A program made the translations under genes and the position numbers. From Helopsaltes ochotensis (Eukaryota > Chordata > Aves > Passeriformes > Locustellidae): a stretch of 64,000 bases of DNA. Below, piece after piece: positions 40,501 to 49,500 of this stretch. Each line of letters starts with the position of its first letter. Positions within the stretch are counted from its first letter, which is position 1. The DNA lies in NCBI GenBank assembly GCA_013400155.1, contig VXBM01000026.1, positions 2,436,024 through 2,500,023 on the forward strand, written 5' to 3'. The notes under the pieces were generated by a model. The model had not been told where the DNA came from. It did not search any database and saw only the letters and a list, made by a program, of their open reading frames with translations.

Positions 40501-43500
40501 GATGGGACCTCAGCACCTCCAAGCAGCTTATGACTGGCATTTTAAAACATATTTCCTTCTTTTCCTTTGCAGTACTTGAGTAGAGTTAACTTTAGACAGA
40601 ATGTTGAAGCAGCTGGAGTCGTTGCATGGTGCTGTGTTTGCCTGGCACTCAGCTGGTTTGGGGAGGTGGTGGATGAGTTGGCCGTACCCCACTGATAGAC
40701 AGTTAGTATTGATGTTAGTGATACGAGCAGTTGGAGAGTCTGAGGTAGTACATACAATGGGTCTTCTTTTCCCATCTGGACACTATTAGACCTGCAGAAT
40801 AAATTTTCTCTGATAGAAGGCTAAATGACATTGTCATAAATTACCCTAGAAAATAAAACAAAAGTGGGATTCCTTGGGAAGACACATTCTGCACTGCTGT
40901 TACCTCACAGATGGCTATCTCTGCTGACTTTTTAGGTATTAGAGCCTGGATATGTCTCAAACTATTAAATACATACAAAAGGATGCCTTAGATGTGGACA
41001 ATAGACTGTGGATAATAGACTGAAAAACTTGACTGATCTTTCTGTATGACCATTAACCAGTAAAAGAGTTGTATACATATGTGTGTGGGTGGGGAAAAAA
41101 TTGTCTTTATAGAATTGAAGTGAACAGAGATGCTCTGCTGGTTTTAATACACTATTATTTAACCATACCATCTTGAATTCCTCCACAATGAAATGCTTAG
41201 ATTTTAAAAAAAATATTTTTCATTTCTCCTTGTTGGTGTTTTCCACCTTCATCTTTTGGGTGGGTATGAAAAGCACTTGTTTAGAAGCGTTCTAAAAAGT
41301 ACATTCTTCTGTATTTGATGGTGTGTTCTGATAGCATGTCTCTAAACTATTGTGATTTATTTTATGTAATAAAAAAGGAAAGGATGAAAAGTTCTGTTCT
41401 GTTTACTTTTCTCCGATTCATACTGCTTTCTGGAGATCACTTATTATTCTGTTTGGTACATGAAGTACCGAAGGGTAGGAGTTACAACTCTGCCCCAAGG
41501 AACTTGTAATCTAATTAAAGCATATGAAACTGCATTTTCAGATCTCAGTGGAGCTGTTCCACCTTTTTTGACTATATATTTGTGTGCAGTCATCTGAGAA
41601 CCTAAGTAACAAATCAGAAGGTGTAGTGGATTTGATAATCAGTTACAGTTCTCCCAACAAACTACCATCACTGCTGTCAAAAAGAATTCTTCTCCTGTTG
41701 AAAAGTCTGGATTTGGGGTCACAGGAGGTTATAGTCTCAGAAAGGATCTACATCCCGTGAGATAACAGCAGCAGTAAAAGCTAGCATTCCTTCCCTTAGG
41801 AGCCAGTAAGGAGCTAATGAAAATCTAATAGTCTGAACAGACAACTTCCAGCAAGTTGAGATTATAAATAAGATTTTTACCAGAACAGCTCTGTTGAAAA
41901 ATGTATTTTTTTATGAAAAGAGTAGCTTATTTAGGATGTTCATAACTGCTTGGATTATTTGTGGGGCAGAGTATCTGGCATACAGTAGAGTTGGCATGAG
42001 CCCCCATCTGCTGATAGTTCTTGAATGACATTTTTTTTTAAGCCTTGACGTTCAGTTCTTTGTTATACATTCTCACCAATGCCCTGTGTAAAGGCATTCT
42101 GGAGCATAACTTTGTTCTAGACATGACACCAGTGAGGAGAATGACAATGATGAAATGCATCACACTGTGCAAAGAGAATCCAGGCATATCCATGTTCAAT
42201 GCATAAACATTGATCTAATTAGTTTTTTCACATACATACATACTGCTTATTGGAATTCATATTGCTATGCTAATTTCATCAGTCTGCCAGAGTTTGAAAC
42301 TGCAGCATCAAGTACTTAATGAACAGATCCATGAGTAATCTTTAGAAGGTGCTTAGTATTAAGGCCAAATCTGAGGAGCTTTGTACTTCTGTGACATTTT
42401 TTCCCTCTTTGGCTTTCATATTATGGAAGCCACATAAAATCAGCAAGGAGTCTTTAATTCATTCTTTGAAGGTATTAGAAAATACTGCAGAACACTGTGC
42501 TTGCTTTTTTTTTTCTCAGAATGTATGGTATTTATTTCCTTAGAAAAATAAGAGTTGGATTTGGCGTCTTTGCTCTGTGCTGTAAATCATCATTACTAGG
42601 TAAAGTGTTTAGTCCTTTAATAGTACTACTCAAATCCCTGCTTCTCAAGGGAAAACTTACGAGAAGCTCTACAAATCTGATGGAACAGAATCAAAATAGG
42701 AGAATCAGGGAGTATAAATCAAATAACTTCCTGTTGGTATGCAAATAACAGTGTTACTGACTTATTCTCAGTAAGCATCACAATCCTGAAAACAGGACTT
42801 TTGGTGAAATGATGCTTTACATTTTTCCTGTTTTCCTTCTCATGCTTCCCCCAACAGGTATTGTTTGAAATTCTGCTAACGTACTGTGTCTGTTCCATAT
42901 TTTGCAGGATTATGACTTGAGCCAGCTCCAGCAGCCTGACACTGTGGAACCAGATGCCATCAAACCTGTTGGAATCAGACGTCTTGATGAAAGGCCAATC
43001 CATGCAGAACCTCAGTATCCAGTCAGATCAGCTGCTCCTCATCCTGGGGACATTGGGGACTTCATTAATGAGGTAAAGAAGCGAAAAAGGGTTTCCTCCT
43101 AAGATCTGATAAGCCTTTATATTTTGTTTATTCTCCTTCGCATGAGTAGCTGTTATGTTAGAACACAATAAATTTTTAAAACTTCCTTAGACAATTAAAA
43201 TTGTCTCTTTAGACAGAAGTAAATATGTTCTTTTAAAGTGCAGACAAATTTAATTAACTCATTCAAACAGAAAGGGAAGATATATCAATTAACTTCTGTG
43301 CGTTCGTATTAATTACATTCATAGTACGTTATCAGCAGCAACCACAATATCTCCAAGCAGGATTATGCAATGGGTTCCAAGTAATAAACAGACTAACAAA
43401 ATTGTAGTGTAGTCTAAATTCATTTATTAGTTCACAGTAATTTAATAATGGAAGAAGTTCATTTTCATTCTCCTCATACATTACCCTTTGAATCCAGATA

Positions 43501-46500
43501 ATAGTGGAAATTCAGTACCTTCAATAAGACCAAAAGAATTCCATCAAATACGATTAGTGAGCAGGGCAGCTAAATTAAATGTTATGTAAGTGCTTTTAAT
43601 ACTTGTCTTGTCATAGAGCTTTCAAAGATTTTGCATTATCTTTGATTCTTCAATCTAATAAATGTAATTGAGATTCAAACTATACCAGAGTACTGATAGT
43701 TCTGAAAGAAATTATCCTCATTATTTCTGTCACTGGTCAGTCTTAAATCATCGATGTTGTGGTACTTATGATAGAATGTGCTGCTTGTGCTTGCTGGTTA
43801 TAGAGAAAAAAAAGCTAACCCAGAATTTACTACTATTTTTATTTTATTCTGTACATGAATTGTAGTCGTTAATTATTTTCTCTGGTTTTCTCATATCTTG
43901 CTTGTCAGCTGGAGCTGGACACATATTGCAGAGTATTGCAGAACGGTGTCTGCAAACGTGTTTATTCTTGTCCGCCTTGAAGAAAAGTCAGGCTAATATA
44001 CTAAAGTCTTTTGTGTTAGAAAGCTGCAGAAAATTGAATTTTCCCCTTTTAAGGTATACAGTGATACAATTGTCAAAAAACTTGAAGACGAGTTGACTAG
44101 CAGGAAATGTACAAATATTCCTGTAAGATATTGTATTTTAAGACACTCTGGTTTTTGCATGCCTTACACTTCTAAATATTACAGTTATAATTGGCTTCTG
44201 GAAAATAACGGAGGCACGGGACAATAAAAGGCCCACATTGTTGGCCAAGGCAGTGTAGACACAAGAACTTCCTTGTGCTTCCAAACAATCACAGATTCCA
44301 ATCCTGTTCTCACACAGCTGTGACCAGACAGTGCCCACCTGGCAGGCAGTAGTGAAGAACCCTGGTTTTTATTCTCAAAGCAGCTAGGAAGCTCTGTTAC
44401 AGACCAAGGCAGGGAATGGGTCTGATTCTGCTGGAAAACCAGAAAGGGGACAGAGGTTGTCCGGCCTCCTACAATTTTTTAATGACTTAGAAAGCTGTTC
44501 TTGCAATATTATTTTTCAGTAGGTTATCATTCTTGAAGATGATAGCATCAGTGTGTACACATGGAGCTGAAGAAATAGTACTTGCTGTCCTGATTTAACC
44601 CTGCATGTTGATATTGCACTACAGACGAGCATGGAGTCCTTTTCTTCCTGCTGTCTATTGTACTATATCAGTACCTCCCTTTATGATTCCCCTTGCCATC
44701 CACCAAAAAAGAAAGCTTCTCCCAGCTATTCATACACAGTAAAATAATGCCATTAATGTCATTGATTAAGAAAATATATGGAAATATATATGAAGTTAAA
44801 GAAAACATGGCAATTTTCTTGTCTGCAAGTTAGCTCAGAATTAATTATATGCTCTGATTGAAAGGAACTATGTGAGGTAGTTTCTATGTTTCAGGCGTTA
44901 TATATTTAGCTTGTCTTCTTCATAAGGGATTTTTTTTTAGTATTTCACAGAAATCTATTGTTTTACTGTGGGACATTCCATCTAACCCTCTATCTAGCAG
45001 CCACCCAGACATTGTCCATGCTCTTTCTGTTTTCCCAGAAGTCTGAGCAAAATAGGCATTTTATTTCTTTAAAATAGTGTCATCTTAATTTGTGTTTTAT
45101 GGAAGAAACTTGCCATGGCAGATGTGATTATGAGTTGTCTACTGGGTGTGGGGCGAACTGGGTCTGTCTTTCATAGTAGTATTTGTTACAGTTAAATTTC
45201 AAAATTACCAGTGTTTAGAGCATAAATGTTCAGGCTACACAGGTTTTCAGACTCTCCAGAAAATTACACCTGCAGTCCTGGTACGATTAAACCCAAGAAA
45301 CTTTCTCTCAGTTTTACCTGAGGTAACTTTAAAAGATATCTTGAGTAAAGCCTGTACCAGATGTTTCTTAAGGCAGTTCCTACAGAAGATAAGCTGAGCT
45401 GTGGAAACAACATAGCAAGATAAGAAAGAGCAAAGTTCATATCTCTCTGCATCCAAATTCAGTATTATTAGACATAATTCTTCCCTTGGGCATCTCTAAC
45501 CCAAACCACCCACAAAACTAGCCCAGTCCCTCACTGAGCAGGGAGAGGCTGCTTTTGAATTGTCAGCACTTCATAGCAAAGCCTGCGTTAGCCCCTTGGT
45601 TTGAAAACATGCAACACTTTTGGTGATCAGTCTGATCTTTCGGAGGACCTGACCCTTTTCCAGGAGATGTGGGTCAGTATGACTTTTTAGGATGCTGGTC
45701 CACGTGTGGGAACTAATTTAATCTGTTGAATGCTCACAGCACCTCAGACACACCATTGTTCAGATTAGTTTCTGAATTACATCAGCTTTTGACAAAAATT
45801 AACTATAGGTCATTGATTTCAGATATTAGAGGGTTTAGCTCCCATTGCCAAGAAAGCATGGGGGTTTTTATCTTATTTTCATTACAGAGTCATAGAAAGA
45901 AAAAGCAGAAAAGATCTAGTGGGTCATTCAGGTGTTTTTTTCTTTTGGCACTACTCTGTTTCATCTGGTATATTATTTTCTATCTGTCATCCTTTGTATT
46001 AAACCTGCCTAAGTCAATGAGATATACGTAGGTATTTTGTATGTTCTGGTGAACTCTCAGTTGAAAAACAAGTTAGAATTACAATAAAAGTTTTTGTAAC
46101 ACAGAATTGAGATAACATGTACAGACCTGTGAATTGTCTAAAATAGGAAGGTTCCAGAGGTGTCTGATAGTCAAAATAGGTTTTGCAGGCATAAGCTAAA
46201 TGACCTCAGGGACTTCCTTGTTTTGTCTGTTTCAATGGATAGATGAATCTGTAATTTAAGGGGGGAAGGGAAAAACCTCCTTTTCTTCCAGTCCAGTGTA
46301 CAAACAAGTCAGTGAAACAAGTCATGTGTTATTAAAAATCCTCTGTAGACTTTGTTTTCCATTTTGAGTGTTTTAAAGCCTCACCTGCAGAGAGTGTGGA
46401 GCATAATTAACACTTAGAATAGTCAGGATTTGCAGGACAGTATAAATTAGACCTTTTTGAAGTAGTTTTGTTAATCCTGTTTTTAAGACCCTCCTATATT

Positions 46501-49500
46501 GTCCCTAGAAATCTCAAGCAAGTTATATTGTGGTACAGAGTTTGTGGCTAAGAATATATTTATAATCAATAGAGGATATAGCCTGAGGTAAAATAAATTT
46601 AAATTGCAAACTAAAAGTTTCATCCCATGGGGACATGAAGGACCCTCAATTCATTCTTAGTAAATGGTTATTGATACAGTGCACCTCCATGCAGAATGGA
46701 GTCTATCGATGGCTTCTGTTTTCTCATCTCAAAAAATGGTTCCAGATAGAAACCATTTTTTTTTTTGTATTTCCCTGAAGGTCTCTGTTCTTCCTTTCCT
46801 TCTCATCAAAAGTCTGCTGAATCTGATTAAGTAGTAGGATTAATGAAGACAGAAGCATTCGATTTTGTAATGGTCCATGTTAGTTCAAGATTTGAGGGAG
46901 TTGCTTCCCTTTATTTGAGAGAAACGGAGAATGCTGCCTGTCTTAAGGTGAATTTACTGTTGTTCCTCAGCCAAGGCACTGTAGTTTCTCCACTTCTGCC
47001 CCTTATCACCTCCCTAGTGAAAGCTCTACAATGTAAAAGAGGAGAAGGTAAAAAGTGATTCTCTCCAAGGTCTCAAGCTGGCCTCTCTATTGCTGTGACT
47101 CTTTAGTGGCTGCTTGTTGTGCACTGGTGGTGTGTAACACATGCAAAGAAATGTGACAATTCACTATCCCAGCAGGTTTCCCTGCACCTGAGGATGTGCC
47201 CCAGAAATTCTGTTGTTGAACGAGCATCTCACTCTAATAAAAACTTTGGGTTTTTGGATCAGGAAACTGTAAACCAAGTAACTGGAACAACTCTGTTGCT
47301 CTGAGGTTCCTGAACACATCTGGTAAAAACTGAGATCTCTTTTCAGAAGTGACTGACAACGAATGCCTTGGCAGCAAAATCAGCAGAAGCCACTCCTGGC
47401 AGCCTTTTCAGCCATTTGTTGTCTTTTCAGTTGTGCAGATGCAGCAGGCTGTGTATCCACACTGCTCCACCCACTGAAAGGGACAGTGTAATAAACAAAA
47501 AAAAAAGTGGCAGTGCTGATACCAAAGGGAGCTTCGTGAGCCGATAGTGCTGCCAGGGCTGTCTGACGTGCTGTAGAACCCAACAGCAAAGCGCAGCAGT
47601 ACACTGGGAATGCTCAAAGAACCGGCTTAGCAGAGGGAAAGAGAAAACACCGTAGTATTTCCTTCTCTCCCGTTTCAGGATGTAACTTGTGACACAAATA
47701 TAGCAGAAATCTTGTCATTTGAAGAGGTAGGCACTAAGTTCAGTCATTACACCGTGAACCAGAAGAGAGGTGCAAATGTCAGTGTAACTTGCGCTGCGCA
47801 GTTGAATCAATACCTCCAAAACATGACCCGTAGCTACGTTCTCTGAATGAAATGGATTACACCGCCAGCACAACCTTTGAGAAAGTGAATTTGTTAGTGA
47901 GATCCTATCTTGTAAGTCAGTAACTCAAAACCAGTTTCCTTTTCTGAAATGCTATCATGATAGCAGCAGCAGCAAATTGAAAAAAAAAAAAAAATTACAA
48001 CTTCCCCTTCGGAAAAACAGATGGAAAGAGGCTGCCTTCTGCCTTGTCATGGATGACTGATAGGAATCAGAATTTTTTCAGTGATGTAGGAAAATGTTTT
48101 GTTCGCTGATTTTTTAAAATAAATTGGTATCCCATGGTTGGCTGGCTATTAGTAGGCAGAACTGCAGGGAAATAACATTTTGTCTCCAAATCGACTTTCT
48201 AAATGACTTTCACACATGGATACCTGGCATTCGTACCTCAGCACTCCTTAACCTCAAGTGGTATTTATTCTCCTTCCCTGTCACCTGCGTTCCAAGCACA
48301 TGGGTGTCTGTCACCCCAAGCAGGCTTTAGGAAAGACATAAATACCATAAGGCCATTTATTGCCTAAGAAGTAAAGTTTCCTTTGTGCTTCAGCAGCAGA
48401 AAATAAGAAAAAGCCTTAGAACTTCCCCCCTGGAAGCTAGATAGGGGATGTCTTCCAACACTTGCTATTGCCTTTTCAAAATCTCTCATCTTTTGTGCTT
48501 ATTATGGACATCAGGTTGGCAAATGCCAGAGAGAGATAACAAGCATCACCAATTATTCTTATCTCATAATTCAAAATTGCACTTTTAATGCAGGCTATTA
48601 ATAACCTGCTTGATGTTGTACCACATGAAATGATTATTTTGAGGCCAGAATTTGTTCTTGATTAGAGGTCATTAGCTTGATAAATATGCTGGACTTTTCC
48701 ACCACTGATTTGGAAATTATTTTAGGTACATTTTGCACAGTTCTGAATTATTTAAATAGGTACTAAAGAACCAGGATTCACTTCTACCTTATCAATGCCA
48801 AATGCATTAATTAATGGGTTTAATATGTATATACTCCCAAATACATATTTGTAGAAGAAAAATCAGCTTCTGGTTCCATTTTGTCATATTTGGACAAAAC
48901 ACAATTGAGAGTGAAACGTAATTTTCTAAAACCAGAATATATTAAATAATTTGAAGGAGGCACACTCATTCCTTCAAATAAGTGAGAGTATAATAATGCC
49001 ATTCTTTAAATAAATAAACATTAAAACTTAAAAGTAAAACCAGCACAACTATCACTAGTAATAATTAATAGTGAGCAATTTAAAATCTTAGCACAGTCTA
49101 AGACTTCTGGAAGATATATAATCTCCTGTCAGTGGCTGCCAGAGTAGATCCTATTCAGAGTGGAAAATCTTGAAAAGGCGTTGTTAATCCCATGGAAGAA
49201 ACTGTGAGGTTAAAAAAATACAAATCATAAGAGGGCGTTTTGGCTTCAGGCTTTTATATTCAGCTTGTAAATCTTCCCCAGAAAAGCACAGATAAATTGT
49301 CCCATATTCTAAAGTTAGTTACTCATATAAGTGTTTAGGTATGGACTTAAATAACAAAACAGGGAATGAGAAAAAGAGGCTTTTCTCTGAAGGAAGTGTG
49401 ATTCTTTCTTGGCTTTTCCTCTTCAATTTCCCAGCATTTTCTCCAATTCAATTTGTGTTGGTTTTAATTTAGGCTATTCAACTCTGTAGACTGGAAATCG

